From contig JAWQEG010001559.1 of NCBI GenBank assembly GCA_033782935.1, positions 2,171,001 to 2,235,000 on the forward strand: a stretch of 64,000 nucleotides of DNA, read 5' to 3'. Source of the stretch: Petrolisthes cinctipes. Taxonomy: Eukaryota; Arthropoda; Malacostraca; Decapoda; Porcellanidae. Positions 33,344 through 45,090 of this stretch are shown one piece after another (the first letter of the stretch is position 1; each line of letters starts with the position of its first letter). The position numbers and the translations under genes are program-made. The notes under the pieces were generated by a model, which was not told the origin of the DNA, did not search any database, and saw only the letters and a program-made list of their open reading frames with translations.

Positions 33344-34599
33344 ATGTTAGGGCAGGGGATATCCTTTTCAACAGATCCCCATTCTTGTAGTAATTTATTA
33401 TTTGTTCAGGTCTTTTTAATTTTCAAGTGATTTCCTTTTCTTTTCTCATAACTTCCAGAATGGATTTTGTTATTTTCCTTTAAATAACCGGTTTCCTGTT
33501 ATGCTTTCTTTCCCTATCTACCCTGAACTCCATTTACCATTTGGCTTCTCACAGCCCCAGAGATTAAATATACACATAATAATGATAACAATCATGTATT
33601 TAATATTAACCTACTTTTACAGAACCATGTTTGCCATAAATGAAATCAACAGTTAAGCCTAAATAATTATTTACAGAAGTACATTCACTATTGATTGGGT
33701 TAATAATCACACTTGTAAGCATGCTCAAGTTTTTCTGGTATTTATTGAAAAAATTACCGTTTTGTGTTGCCAGATCCAGCTAGGTCCTAGGATTTTGCCC
33801 CGGTCATTTCCTGTACTTTACCACGGTTATTTCCCGGAAGTTTGCCCAGGTTAGGTCTCAGTAATCTGCCCAGGTTAGGTCTCGGTAGTCTGATGCGGTC
33901 TCGGTTAGGTCAGGTTAGGTAAAGTCAGGTAAGGTCAGGCTAATTTCAATATGCCCCATTTGAATATCTTGGAAATGGGGCATTTGTGGAGGAAAATATT
34001 ATTAGAATGGTCTAAATAAGTAGGTAATGAAGGGAGAAAAACTTTACGCAATAACAGTAATTCATTCAATATTTACAGATTTTCTTATTGAGTCTAGTAT
34101 GAAAAAACACATAAGTTTCTCCAATTTGTCGGGAATGGTTAGTGTCCTAGTTGCAGCCACAAATTATTCTACTTGCAATTGCAAAGTACAGTCTGCTGCA
34201 CAAATCCCTGAACAATCGAGAGTAGCTTTTTAATGAAGCTAACACATGGCCAATGGCTGGCATCAGTCACATTTCCACTTGTGAAGCCCATAACTACACT
34301 ATCAATATAATATATGCAGGTAGGGAAACACTCGATTTGTGAGCAAATTCTGAGAGTGGCGAGCATAATGCTGGGAAAAACTGCTCTGCTGAGTGTTGGG
34401 ATGCCATCTTCAATGTTTACAAACAAAGGAACATCAACCCGGGTTGGTGGTCGGCGTGTTCTATTTACACCATACAACCCGGTCTTTCAGAGCAACACAG
34501 GTTGCCAACCCGGGTTGATCGAGTGGCATAAATAGAAGACGCCTCAAGATGTTTCTATTATATTGGATGAATTACATGCCATGATTGACGAAGCATTAC
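33344..34599. other. Intergenic or intronic; GGTTAGGTC-rich block
   Basis: No supported gene. 33,780-33,940 is a run of degenerate TGCCCAGGTTAGGTCTCGGTA units grading into GGTTAGGTCAGGTTAGGT. Its reverse complement recurs, diverged, at 53,262-53,390. Two ACCCGGGT palindromes lie near 34,437 and 34,509. Confidence 0.5.
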
Positions 34600-34860
34600 A
34601 CTCGTCAATACCATGATTATTGTCTCATATGAACAAATAAAGCATTAGATTCTTGTCCAGTCCTAACACTATGCTTATGCTGTTTGATCCTGGTAGAAAG
34701 GTCTTTTCCAGTCTGTTTTATATAGAACGTATTACATTCATTGCAAGGTACTTTATAGATACACCCACATGAAGAATTGGGTGATTTTTTTATTATAAAT
34801 TTCTTGAAAGCAACATTAACATTCCATGTTTATTTGTCGTATAATAAAAGATAATTTCTT
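34600..34860 (-). pseudogene. Penelope-like element, GIY-YIG endonuclease fragment
   Basis: Minus-strand translation gives CGCIYKVPCNECNTFYIKQTG, then RIKQHKHSVRTGQ and ALFVHM. This is the GIY-YIG nuclease signature of Penelope-like elements (GVY.IPC..C...YIGQTGR..R..EH). The Gly of YIGQT is Lys here, a likely inactivating change, and a stop follows VHMRQ. Its RT lies upstream on the same strand at 38,918-39,200; the segment between has been opened by R and J insertions. Confidence 0.7.
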
Positions 34861-35346
34861 TATATTGTTTTCATTATCTTTGCCTATCATTGTGATGCTG
34901 AGAAAATAATTCTGAAGTTGAGCATAAAACACTGTGTTCAGTAACCTATAGAGAGATACATGAGCATCACGTTGATCACCATTACTGTCCATGTGGTCCT
35001 TATTGTGTCATATTGTGTTTTACGCAGTAATGCTGGAACTAGATAAAAGTAAGGTAATGTATATCGTAACAGATTTTAATAAAAAATTCGTATAAGTAAC
35101 TTAAAAAGAAAGATATAATATATTTCTCTTTCCTGCAAATGGGTTTAACAAGTTAACATTCTGACTAGCAACAAACTAGCAAATGGCAATGCATGAAACC
35201 TATAGTCCTTCAGTTTTATGAAGGCGAAATGCTGTGGCTGGGATAATCCCGTCAATAATGCGTATCTGTCAGCACTATCATTCTAAATTACTTATATATC
35301 TTTCCCCATAAATCTCTAATTGTTTTCTAAATTCTCTACATATTGA

Positions 35347-35557
35347 CCCCGTAGGGGGGTATTGCCTGCATTAGTCATGTGGGCAATACTTTAAGGGTTT
35401 TAGCGCCCCTTCGGCCCCAGCCACTAGCTTTTAGTTCTTCAACTATCCCTCTTTTCTTTCTATTTCCTTCCTGCTTGCTGTCTCGCCTCTCTATCACCGT
35501 TTTCTGGCGCTATATGACTTCGCTGTTGCGGCGCCTAATATCAATCAATCAATCAAC
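35347..35557 (+). mobile_element. LINE tail D1 with 13-bp target duplication
   Basis: CTCTACATATTGA at 35,334-35,346 is repeated at 35,558-35,570. The insert begins CCCCGTAGGGG and ends in ATCAATCAATCAA. Near the end is the hairpin GGCGC (35,516-35,520)/GCGCC (35,531-35,535), related to that of LINE C. It has no coding capacity: either a 5'-truncated LINE or a SINE that borrows a LINE tail. Confidence 0.75.
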
Positions 35558-35570
35558 CTCTACATATTGA

Positions 35571-36059
35571 GAACCAAAATGCGATCAATAACATAATCTC
35601 AGCCGCAGTTTTTCGAATCATATAATTGGACTATATGTGATAAGGGAGAAAGGCCTATGTCATTAAAACTTTTTAAGAACGAATGAGAAGGTTAAAAATA
35701 TGAGAAAGAAAAAATAAACAGTAAGAAAGGAAGGAAGGGCAAGCGAGAGAGGGATAAGACAGTAGGGAGGATGTGTAAGGTTGCCAGTTACTTGAGAGAT
35801 ACTGTAATATATATAGCCTATGCATAAAATTAGACCAAGTTTATTGAAAACTCCATAGAGCGGCGCCTATTCAAGTTTAACATAGATTATTCTTAAGGAA
35901 ATGCATATTTAGAAGAAAAAATCCTTGGAAATAGCTTAATGAATTTGTTGACAAATATGATTTCTAAAAAAGTTAGAAAACCAAAACGTCTTCTGCCGAA
36001 AAAAAACAGCTGGGCTTGGGAGAAGGTGATAAATAGGGTGGACTACAAGCACGAGGGAT
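35571..36059 (+). repeat. Repeat R, arm B
   Basis: GAGAACCAAAATGCGATC through GAATTTGTTGACAAA matches 56,756-57,145 closely. The final about 120 bp (GATTTCTAAAAAAG onwards) are not in the other copy. Confidence 0.75.
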
Positions 36060-36260
36060 TTGATTGATATTAGGTGGCTCAACAGCGAGGTCAAATAGCA
36101 CCAGGAAAAAATGATAGAGAGGTGTGACAGCAAGCAAGAAGGAAATAGGTAGAAATGAGGGACAGTTGAAGAAATGTAAGCTAGTGGCGGGGGCCGAAGG
36201 GGCGCCCAAACCCTTAAAGTATTGCCCACATCATTACAGGCAATACCCCCCATACGGGGC
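36060..36260 (-). mobile_element. LINE tail D2
   Basis: Reverse complement of the D1 sequence, ending GATTGATATT at its left side and CGGGGC at its right. It is fixed to arm A of repeat R, as is D3, so it probably moved with R rather than independently. Stem arms read GGTGC/CCACC. Confidence 0.7.
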
Positions 36261-37228
36261 AAGCAAGAGGGATAAAAGGAATACAGGGATAGCTGTCTAA
36301 TATACAAAGGATTATTTATATTCAGTAGTCTATCCCACTACGATGGTGAACAAAAGACAGTGCCTTTATTTAAAGGATATAATGTAACAGATATTCTAAT
36401 TATATTTGTTTGTTATTACTTTTCAACTAATCACCTTCATTTTTCTTACCCTCTTCCCCCTCACCCTCGGCTCAAATCATCACATTTCTTCTCTCCTATA
36501 TTCACCTACGTTAATGCAGTATGCACTTCTTTAAACCCGGATTTTTCAAACTACGGGTCCCGAATTCCTCCAAACTGAGTCGCAGGCTCACAAAAATAAA
36601 TACATGAATAAAATAGAATAATAATGTTCGTGACAATAAAATAAATATGAAGTTCATAAATGAATCCACCTAACATATTTTTATAATCGAATATTCATAT
36701 ATTTAATTATCAATAAAACAAAATCATTGCACAAATATTAGCCTTCTTGAGAGAGAATGAGAGAGAGAGAATGGGAGGGGTAGGTGAGGCAGTGCTTATA
36801 TAATTCTGTTTATAATTCGTGTTAGAATGCCTTTTAATTATAATTATTGCGTTTCAGTTTCTGGCCTTCTATTTTCTTAGATTGATAAGTCTGGTCATTT
36901 GTAAAAGATATTTCTGTATGGGTTGCGAGAATTATGTCATAGTAAAACTGGGTCACGACTGAAAAAGTTTGAAGAACCCTGCTTTAATTAAACTTGGTGA
37001 TTCGATACCGTTCACAGTGTGTTTCATTCATTTCTCCTGACACACGTCTTCTCTACCTGATGATTCGTTACCCTCCCACATTACCTCCTATATAGCTCCG
37101 CCCACATTTCTCTCCTCTTCTCCCACTAACATCCCCCCTCCCTCCACCTGCAACTGTTGCCAGATCCGACGAGGCCCAGACCAAGTCACTGATGGATGGG
37201 GTGTGTACCCTTGATCTGTCCGGAGCTG
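36261..37228 (+). mobile_element. TA-flanked TIR element R, arm A plus right TIR
   Basis: Matches 51,851-52,839 and the reverse of 55,602-56,536. It ends CTGTCCGGAGCTG followed by TA (37,229-37,230), the same terminus as both ends of the complete copy at 55,602-57,191. It has no ORF. Element J starts right after the TA. Confidence 0.75.
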
Positions 37229-37230
37229 TA

Positions 37231-38915
37231 CAGTTGCCCAGCGCTCCGCCTGGGCCACCCCGCTGCCAGAGGTGGGTAACTGTGATGGCAACAGTGTTTA
37301 TGTTTGTTCGTGTGTTCATGCTCGGCAAAAGTTCGGATCAGCAACACTTTTCTTCTGAAGTGAACCTTCATCCCATCGATGGCAGGGTAATATGGAGTTG
37401 GGTGCGGCTTGATAACTTTTGAAATATGAACTATCTTTGTCAATGACCATCTGAATACAGAGTTAATAAAGTGTTTCGAGTTTATTACAGATTTTTCATA
37501 TTAGTTTACGATGGTAAAAGTCATTAAATAAAGCGATTACGGCAATGAAACATAAGGTGGTCAGTATGGATGAAGGTTTCTACCCTTGACTTCCACAGTT
37601 GTGTCTATATTAGTCGGTGAGCCAGTAGGGTTGATCGGTACCATCTGAGGGGAATAATGCTCATAGTGATTATTGGCAAGGAAAACATCTCCTCTGAGTT
37701 AGAAAAATTAGGATAGCATTGTACAAGTGGTAGCTTTATGTGTGCTATCATGCATTTTATAACACTACAGTGATAATTTTGACATAGGGGTATAAATCAA
37801 GTTATAACACATAGAAAGCTACCGCTGCTGCAATGCTATCATACTTTTTTTAACACTAGGGGTGTATATCTTGCCAAAAATCACCATGAGAATTATTCCC
37901 CACAGATGGTACCGGTGGCCGAAATTTGGGGTCCTGGCTCATGGACTATATGGGGAGATCAATATTTCAGGAGTAAGATGACTCTCCCATTACCTGACCC
38001 ACCTGCATGAATATGGTCGCACAGAAAATCATTGTTGTGTGTCACAGTTCACACTGATCAAAGCCTTATATGACTAAATTCATAATTAGATAACATAGTA
38101 CAATATTTTAGTAGATTTTTTTTTTTTTAAGCTGGTGGTCTCGTTTCGTAGATGTAACACCTGCGCTGAGCGAGTTTGTTTGATCTCACTCACTGGTTCC
38201 CCCATGATATACAAAATATAATACGGCTTCATTGTTATACTTGCTTGAATATAATTACAAAGACCAATTACATCTTCTATTCTAAGGTTCACAAAGCAGA
38301 CCAGCAATTGTGAGAATTTGTGAGACTTAGATAATTGAAAAACGTCAACTCAATTGCGTAGTTGCCGTCAGCTGAAAAAAAAAAAAATATATATAAGTTA
38401 CATGAAGTGGCTGCGCTCTGTCACAACGAACCATTTTCGATTTTCAATATCTCAATGTCCTATTTTTTTTAATTTGTTTTAATTTATATCCGTCTGACGA
38501 GTTATCTTATAATTAATTTTTGAATTAATTATCTAATTCTGTTAAAATTCATGACTGTCCATAATTTAATGTTGTACTGATATATGGCTTGCCTTATTTA
38601 ATCATGCCCCGGATCAAGAATGGTATTTCGTTAGGTTTAACAGAAACGGTCCAAGACGGGCGAAAAGTTAAAAGAGCAGTCAGACACCGGTATATTTATT
38701 TTTATGCAAAAAATGAATAATGCAACTTATACCGTTTATAATGTCAAGTTATAACCCCACCATTTATCGGATGAACTCTACACTACAGAAGAAGAGTGTT
38801 GATGATCCGAACTTTCGTCGAGCACATCCTCACGAACAAACATATTATACACTGTTGCCAGCCACGTTACCCACCTCTCGCAGAAAGATGGCCCAGGTGG
38901 AACGTTGGGCAACTG
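37231..38915. mobile_element. TIR element J with TA target duplication
   Basis: Left end CAGTTGCCCAGCGCTCCGCC and the reverse complement of the right end CAGTTGCCCAACGTTCCACC are the start of inverted repeats about 190 bp long (shared GAGGTGGGTAAC, GGCAACAGTGT, AAACATATT/GTTTGTTCGTG blocks). TA lies on both sides (37,229-37,230; 38,916-38,917). CA start and TA duplication suggest Tc1/mariner-type mobilisation. No transposase. On its right it interrupts a Penelope-like RT. Confidence 0.75.
37611..37948. mobile_element. MITE sharing the TIRs of the 0.6-3.4 kb transposon
   Basis: The reverse complement of the right end begins TAGTCCATGAGC. The left end begins TAGTCGGTGAGCC. Both carry CGGTACCATCTG followed by GGGGAATAAT. 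TAT flanks it at 37,608-37,610 and 37,949-37,951. The interior is a second inverted repeat with GGTAGCTTT and GCTATCAT, also present subterminally in the autonomous element (GTAGCTTT, ATGATAGC at 690-725). It is nested inside element J. Confidence 0.8.
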
Positions 38916-38917
38916 TA

Positions 38918-39200
38918 TATATTACTCAATACTGGGGAGAATGGATTGCCCATTGCCATACCAATTTTCTGCTCAAAATATTCTCCTTGAAATAAAAATA
39001 TAGTCTTTAATACACAACTTAATTAACTGCAAGATAGCACTCTTGGTGACAGGGAGAGGGAGATTATCAAGTATTTCATTGAGATAAACCAAAAGATCAT
39101 CAACAGGAACTTTGGTAAATAGGGATTTAAGTCGCATGGACAGCAGTATCGTTTGGGTTGGTAATGGTGACTGTGAGTTGCCACATTCTTTTATCATCAC
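38918..39200 (-). pseudogene. Penelope-like element, reverse transcriptase fragment
   Basis: Minus-strand translation gives LKSLFTKVPVDDLLVYL, then a degenerate FQGEYFEQ and, in a shifted frame, GMAMGNPFSPVLSNIY. These match the Penelope-like RT blocks (SLDV.SLFTNVP.., FNG..Y.Q..G.AMGSPLSP..AN.Y). The frame is broken near 38,990. Element J is inserted at the TA that ends this match. The catalytic YVDD block and the connection to GIY-YIG at 34,860-34,600 are missing or beyond the insertions. Confidence 0.7.
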
Positions 39201-39838
39201 ACATTAAATACTGTTACTACTGCAGTGCCGTGAGTTAGATAAAAATTTTAAAACGGATGGAATGTGTTCTTACATACACAACCACTATGTGATATGTATT
39301 CATGCAAAGTAATGCATCTTTGATAACATGAAAGGCCAGAGTAATGGGTTGACAAATAGGGATTAAATGGTGTTTATTTTCGTGAAACAGGGCTTAGTCG
39401 ATTCGTTTATTATGATATAAGCTGATGAGTTACATAGTTATTTGGATTGAAAACGAATCAGTATTTGAATCACAATAAAATTCTTTGTGATAATGACATC
39501 AGAACTGCAGGCGTACCAACAAAAAGAACGTGTCACAGTAAAGTCGCATAATGTTTCACTCATAGTGCCATATTTTGTTTATGTGAAAGTGGGCCGATAC
39601 TTGTTAGTGAGAATGTACATTTTGAAACCGGTTTTGGTAACAATATTTGCCCGCCAGGTACTGCCCAACAGCCTTAGCCTGTTTCTAGGAACGATGTGTA
39701 TGTCCGCAATCTCCATCGTGACTATGGAGAAGTGTATGTGTTCGTAGTCCCCAGCTTACAATTAAGGCTTTGTCCGTCTGTGTGTGCTTTCTAGTGTTGT
39801 GGCGCAGTTCTACTTGAGTTGATTGATCCACAGTTAAA
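39201..39838. other. Probable 3' flank of the transporter gene
   Basis: No recognisable repeat or second gene. On the minus strand this lies just downstream of the terminal-exon stop codon, so it may contain its 3' UTR. Confidence 0.3.
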
Positions 39839-40098
39839 TTATTTGTTTTTGATGTTCACACTGATGGGTTTGAGGGTTACGTCAATCCCATCCTCAGGGG
39901 GCCCAGCTTCAGGTGTAGGTCTAGCCGTCAACATGGGGCACACTTCGTCTACTTTCCTTACTTCATCCTTTTCTATTTTCTGTTCCTTTATATTTCCATC
40001 TTCTTCTTCCTTCTGCATTATTTCCTCGAGTATCCTACCTTCTTCTGTCGTCCCTGTTTCCGTCGATTCCTTTGTACCTTGGACTCCGTCGTCACGAC
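39839..40098 (-). CDS. Candidate terminal exon of MFSD6-like transporter
   Basis: On the minus strand a T-rich tract and CACTCTCAG (AG at 40,100-40,099) precede an 86-codon open segment ending in TAA. It enters in phase 1, completing a Gly codon, exactly as required by the donor at 45,090. The product is a very acidic, charged tail (EEGRILEEIMQKEEEDG, KIEKDEVRKVDEV) ending ISVNIKNK, fitting a cytoplasmic C-terminus after the last membrane helix. The family is assigned through the upstream exon, not from this tail, which has no domain. The intron of about 5 kb contains LINE copy B3 in the same orientation. Confidence 0.5.
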
Positions 40099-40629
40099 CT
40101 GAGAGTGACAAAAACTCACGATGACAAAAAAAAATTATGCTACGAATGAATATGTACAGTATGTGTAAGTAGTTATGCGTGAAGGGTAAGGGAGCCTACA
40201 TTTACGCCCACTATTGCTATTGGGCAGTCATCATTAATCTCCAGTGCTGTTCCAATGTTTCTTAAATATTGATAAAAGTTATAATTCTATCGTATTGTCC
40301 CCCTCCCCTGCAATAGATAAGCTAGGATACTCCTTATTGTCTTCACTCTGCCGTTATTTAACTTTATATGACACAAACGCACACACACACACACATACTA
40401 AATAAGTAAACTTTTACAGTACGAGAGGTAAACTAAAATTAGATGGGTTTTTCCCTAATATGATTTATTCTCTCTCTGTTCGACTATCATTCGTGTTCAA
40501 GGAGAAATTTTGAGATGACTAAGAGATGTACAAAAGGTTCCAATATATAGAGAGTATATGTATGTGTGTGTGCGAGGCGTCATTTGATCCGTCATCTGTT
40601 ACGATACCCTACGTTCTTACCTACCTATT

Positions 40630-40955
40630 TGTTCTTACCTACTTGTATATTTACAGGATTGAGTCAAGCTCGTAATGTTCCGTATATTTTAAAACCAAAA
40701 TATCATATTTTTCTTTAAAGTTATGTATGTTTTTGGCACACACCACTTCTTCTGGCAATTCATTCCATCGGTCTATTACTCTATTTGGAAAGCTATATTT
40801 CTGTACATCTTTATTTCCTCTTCTTTCAATTAATTTCTTACTGACCTCTCATTGTAGGTATTCCTTGTTGAGGCAAGTTCTCTATATCTCTCTTTTCTTT
40901 TTCTGTGACACATTTGTAAACCATATTTAGATCTCCTCTCGTCTTTCTTCCAGAC
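40630..40955 (-). mobile_element. 3' end of a CR1-like LINE (fragment G)
   Basis: Minus strand encodes RRGDLNMVYKCVTEKEKRD and, after frame changes, NRVIDRWNELPEEVV, the conserved end of jockey/CR1-group RTs (RGD...Y...F..R....WN.LP..V). It ends with a tail of repeated TAGGTAAGAAC-like units (40,612-40,640). It lies directly against the broken end of B3, either as the site B3 entered or as a separate truncated insertion. Confidence 0.65.
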
Positions 40956-41070
40956 GACCCAATAAGTCCTGGACAATGGGATGGTCTTGAGGTCTGACAG
41001 GGACAATCGGCCAAATATTGACTGGCGCGCCCAGGTAGCGATACTGGGAACACATGGGAATGACAGTCTT

Positions 41071-43305
41071 TCAAATGGTGAACACTGGCCGAGCTTGAGG
41101 AAGGCGGCAGGTGAATATTCTGCTCTTATCTGGGGAGACAATAATGCCACAGTGAGGGTAGGACACAGAGAAGGAGTAAAAAAACTGCTGGAGATCCCTT
41201 GGTGAGGTAGAATGAACACAGATATCATCAGCATAGCACATAATTGTAGTTCCAGGTATATTAGGGAGAGAAGTGAGCAGCCAATGCATCAGAATATTAA
41301 ATAACAATGGGCTGAGAACACCCCCTTGAGGCGTACCAAGATGGAAACTGCGCAAAGGACTGAGCGCACCACTGAAAAACACACGGGAGGTCCTGTTACT
41401 CAGGTAGCCCCGAATCCACCGTAATAGATTGCCCTTTATCCCAAAGTCAACCAGTTGATCCAAAATGACGTCTCTATTAGCAACATCGAAGGCACTTCGA
41501 AGGTCAATGAAGGCCACCACACTGTCCCTGTTAAGGCGAGTGTACAGGTCGACTAGGCAGTGGTGTGTGCTCCGCTGGGGAAGGAAACCAAACAGCCATG
41601 GAGAAAGGCGATCTTGCAGTCTGTACATGAGACGATTGAGTAAGATTCTCTCCATAACTTTACAAAAACAGGAAGTCAGGGAAATAGGCCTGAACTTCGC
41701 AGTGCCGGGCTTAGGGATGGGTATTATTGTGCTGCTGGTCCAGGCTCGTGGTACACAACCATCACGAAGACAAAGATTGTACAGTAGAAGTAGAGGGTTC
41801 CCAGGAACTTGTTGAAGTATTCGCAGCACAGCATAAGTAATACCATCATCACCAGGGGAAGAAGCTCTACCCCGAGAGAGGGCACGTCGCAACTCCTCCT
41901 CAGTTATCTCCTCTGCATCATCGTCATCATCTTGCAACAGAGCAGACATTAGACGTAGCTGATGGACAGCAGCACGGGAAGCGAGTGCATCTTGTATGTG
42001 GATGGGTAGACTGGCTGAGGTAGATTGTTCTGACCAGGCATCGACAAGTTATTGGGCATAGTCGGCGGGAGTGTGATGACGAGCAGTGGCCGGCGTCTTT
42101 TTAACAACCCGACGGATGAGGTGCCACATTGAAGCCACACTTGTTTGCTGGTTGATGCTGTTCGTGAACTGCTGCCAAGACTCAGTGTGAGCACACTCCT
42201 GCAGGGCAACTAAAGCATCCCTAGACAGCTGGTAACGATGGAGCAGGTCAGGGGTTGGGTTGTCTTGAAACAATAGGCCATCACGTTCAGCCTCCTCCTT
42301 TGCCTCCTGTTTACGTGCATCCAGCGTCCAGGAGTGGGTAGTATGGCGATGCTGGAGGTGTGGCCGGGAGACGTATAGCCTATAAAAGTCATGAGTAGCA
42401 GATACAAGATCAGAGTACAACTGTTCAGCTGATGATATGTCAAATGTAGGGAATACATGGGCCATGAATAAGATGTAAGTCGGGCAATATTTAGGGGGCA
42501 CAGCAATATGCAAACGAGTGGCTGAAGCACTTGACCCAGCAGTTAGAGAATAATGAAACCGAAGAGCGATGTGATCAGAGAATAAGTCTGGCATGGAGGA
42601 GCACAGGACCCGAGATGCTATCAGGCCAGATGACAGGATGTAATCCAGAGTACCTCCCCGGCAATGAGTGGCACCGCCAGTGTTCCAGTGTGTCAGATAA
42701 TGCTTGCGGATGTATGAAAGGAGACGAACACCATTACGATTAATAGAGCCAGAACCATCACCCAAATCAGAATACCGAGCATTAAAATCTCCCATATAAA
42801 CCATACCACGCACTGTTGGAGGAGGAAGAGCCTCAAGAGTGAGTCTAGCTGGGGCAGAATAGACATTACATAGTTGTAGTACTCCATTCCCAGGTAGAAC
42901 CTCAAATAGCTGAAAGGTCATGTCAGGATCAGTGGAGGTACGGAGAAGGCGATGTGGCAAGGAGCTATGTATGTAAGTCAGGAGACCATTCCTTACCAGA
43001 TGAACATATGGCACATAACCTGAGAGAGGAGGAGCTTGCCCAGCAGCGAGCGGCTGTCCTGGAAATGCTTCCTGGAGAAAAATAACACTGGGATGATGAC
43101 GAAAAACATAGGCCTTGAGTTGAGTGAGGTTAGCGTAACTGGTGATACCACATACATTCCAGGAGATGACATCCAGCCGGCAATCACTAGCGAACTCTGT
43201 ATTTGGAGGTAGAAGTCCGGTGAGTGGGGGCAGATGAGCGACCTGGAGAAGAAGATGGACCAGGAGAAGGGACTGACTCGAAAAGCTTTTCAAGGCGAGA
43301 TGCAA
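41071..43305 (-). pseudogene. B3 ORF2: endonuclease and reverse transcriptase
   Basis: The first frame (43,305-42,049) holds the APE domain: LDVISWNVCGIT, VIFLQEAF, GDFNARYSDLG, LFSDHIALRFHY. It ends in HHTPADYAQ with a stop. The second frame (41,949-41,071) holds the RT: SPGDDGITYAV, FRPISLTSC, FGFLPQRSTHHC, FIDLRSAFDVANRD, GTPQGGVLSPLLF, catalytic YADD. The break between frames is about 100 bp. The thumb region runs on to about 40,958 in a third frame (CVPSIATWARQSIFGRL). APE nicks the target and RT copies the RNA; this copy cannot do so because ORF2 is interrupted. Confidence 0.85.
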
Positions 43306-43599
43306 CAGTATCCATCTTTTCGGTAAGGGTAGTGACAGTTGAGATGATGGCCTGCTGAGCCTCGACTAAGGTGGAGAGTTTGGAGTCATTGGCAGCCTGC
43401 GCGGCAACTAGCCCATCAATCCTGGCTTCAAGGGCAGAAAAGCGGTTCTCGAGAGCCGTACATCGTGCCATGAGGGTAGCAACAGACTTGCGGAGGGCCA
43501 GGTCTGGAGGTGAGGCAGGGCTGGTAGGAGGAGCAGACTGGGGAGGTGGTGGTGGTGGTGGTGGTGGTGGTGGAGGCGGAGCAATAATAGTGACACGAG

Positions 43600-44667
43600 C
43601 CTGGACCTGACGTCGAGTACATCCATGCCACACGTTAACCCCTGGCTGAAGACATCGTGGACACTTCCATCGAGACGTATCCTCAGGAGGTGGAGGCAGC
43701 AGGACGTGATGGTTCGCCCCTGACAGGACATGTCTTGGAATCATGGTCGGCAGCACACCATGCACACTTCGGCCTGGCAGAACAGTACCGGGAGATATGT
43801 CCCACACCCCAGCACCTGTAGCACCGAGGCTGGTCATTGTGAAGTTTCCTCACCTCACACGGTGGAAGACAAGGGAGGAAATCAAAGGAAATCTCATTTG
43901 GAGGTGGATCAGGTTGACTCCAGACAACAACAATACGGCTAATGGAGGAACCATCTTGGAAAAAACGACGGGCAAAGTACACACCAGGGTATCCCTTAGC
44001 AAGTTTCGGGTCAACATCAATAACGGGTAAGGATGTAACTGGGGAACTTACGAGGCCTCTCGGGTGAGTCTTCAAGAATGAGAGGCAGAGACAAAAATTC
44101 ACCAGCCTTCACTCTATCAATGATATCCTGACACTTCCTAGAGATGTAGACAAACCGGGAGGTGACAGCAGCCATCTTGACTTCAGCCAGTTCATGCTGC
44201 AGCTGGAAGGCCCTGTTGACATCTGACAACCAACGCAACTTTGTGTCCGTAGATGGGTTCCCAGAGAAGGAGAGCTTGACATAGGCATTTCTTGGGGCAA
44301 AAGCAGGAAGGTTGGACGAAGGCAAGGAGTTGGTATACAAGGAAGAAACACCACGTTGAGGCAGAGAAGGTACGTCATGCACAGCTGAAGCACCCTTGGC
44401 AGTCTTGGCAGCCGGAGGCAAACAGTCCACACCATCGGAATCCTGCAAGGAGTCGGACGAGGCATCAATGGGTCGCTTGGTAGAGGTTGAGGAGGTGGAA
44501 GGCTGCAACCTGAGCTGCGGAGTGACCGAGGAGAGGGGGGGAGGGTTGTGAGAAGGCAGCTCAGGCCAGTGATCCTCGATAGGAGACTCATCTTCCTCCG
44601 ACATGGCCAAGTCGGCCTCCAGGCAGGAAGCCACATCCGAATCCGCACTCTCCATCAGGCCAGGCAA
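43600..44667 (-). pseudogene. B3 ORF1, gag-like with CCHC knuckle
   Basis: Starts MPGLMESADSDVASC; open to 44,017, where one frameshift (after YILTR) moves the reading to 44,010-43,683. There the knuckle CYRCWGVGHISRYC and the following CAWCAADHDSKTC are intact, unlike in B1. It ends in a Pro-rich stretch encoded by a GGT/CCA-type repeat at about 43,545-43,575. Very close to B1 ORF1, so both copies came from closely related sources. Confidence 0.8.
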
Positions 44668-45090
44668 GGCCTAGATGGGAAGCGAACAACTGAATACACA
44701 CGAACACACGAACATACACACACAGAACCACAATAAAACAAATAAACCACAAACAACAATACCACACACAGCAAAACCACAAAAAAAATGAGATAGAAAA
44801 TATAAACAACCCCTATAACACCACAGACACAACAACACACAAACAAGAACGTTGAAACAAGACAAACAACAACACAGGCAGAGCGCCAGGAACACGTCTT
44901 CACTCCAGGAAGGTTGGGGTGAGACTGATAGCCGAGGTGTGGTAGATTCTGTGGAACCTGACTGTACACAATTATCACCAATACCCCCACCCCCATCCGC
45001 CCCTTTATATAGAGATTATACCGATCAGTTATGGTTAGCTCATTACAAAATCACCCATGCAAATTTTCTTTGAGAGAACAGAAACATTAC

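Larger units (their letters stand above)
40958..44932 (-). mobile_element. I-like LINE, best copy B3
   Basis: The most complete B copy in the window: GT-rich 5' leader from about 44,932, ORF1 from 44,667, endonuclease, linker and RT to about 40,958. RNase H and the 3' tail are absent. 5' sequence is intact while the 3' end is lost, the reverse of normal LINE truncation, so a later deletion or recombination with fragment G is likely. It serves as the reference for the interrupted copy B1. Confidence 0.85.

Noticed and set aside
33850..33940. Interstitial telomere repeat (TTAGG)n
   Set aside because: GGTTAGGTC units are irregular and embedded in a longer degenerate repeat seen again at 53.3 kb; not a telomeric array.
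34430..34525. TIR pair formed by two ACCCGGGTTG sequences
   Set aside because: Each is itself palindromic and only about 10 bp; no flanking duplication.
39423..39465. Hammerhead ribozyme (CTGATGA ... GAAA) near the Penelope-like fragment
   Set aside because: The core strings occur but the sequence between them does not form stem II and flanking stems do not pair.
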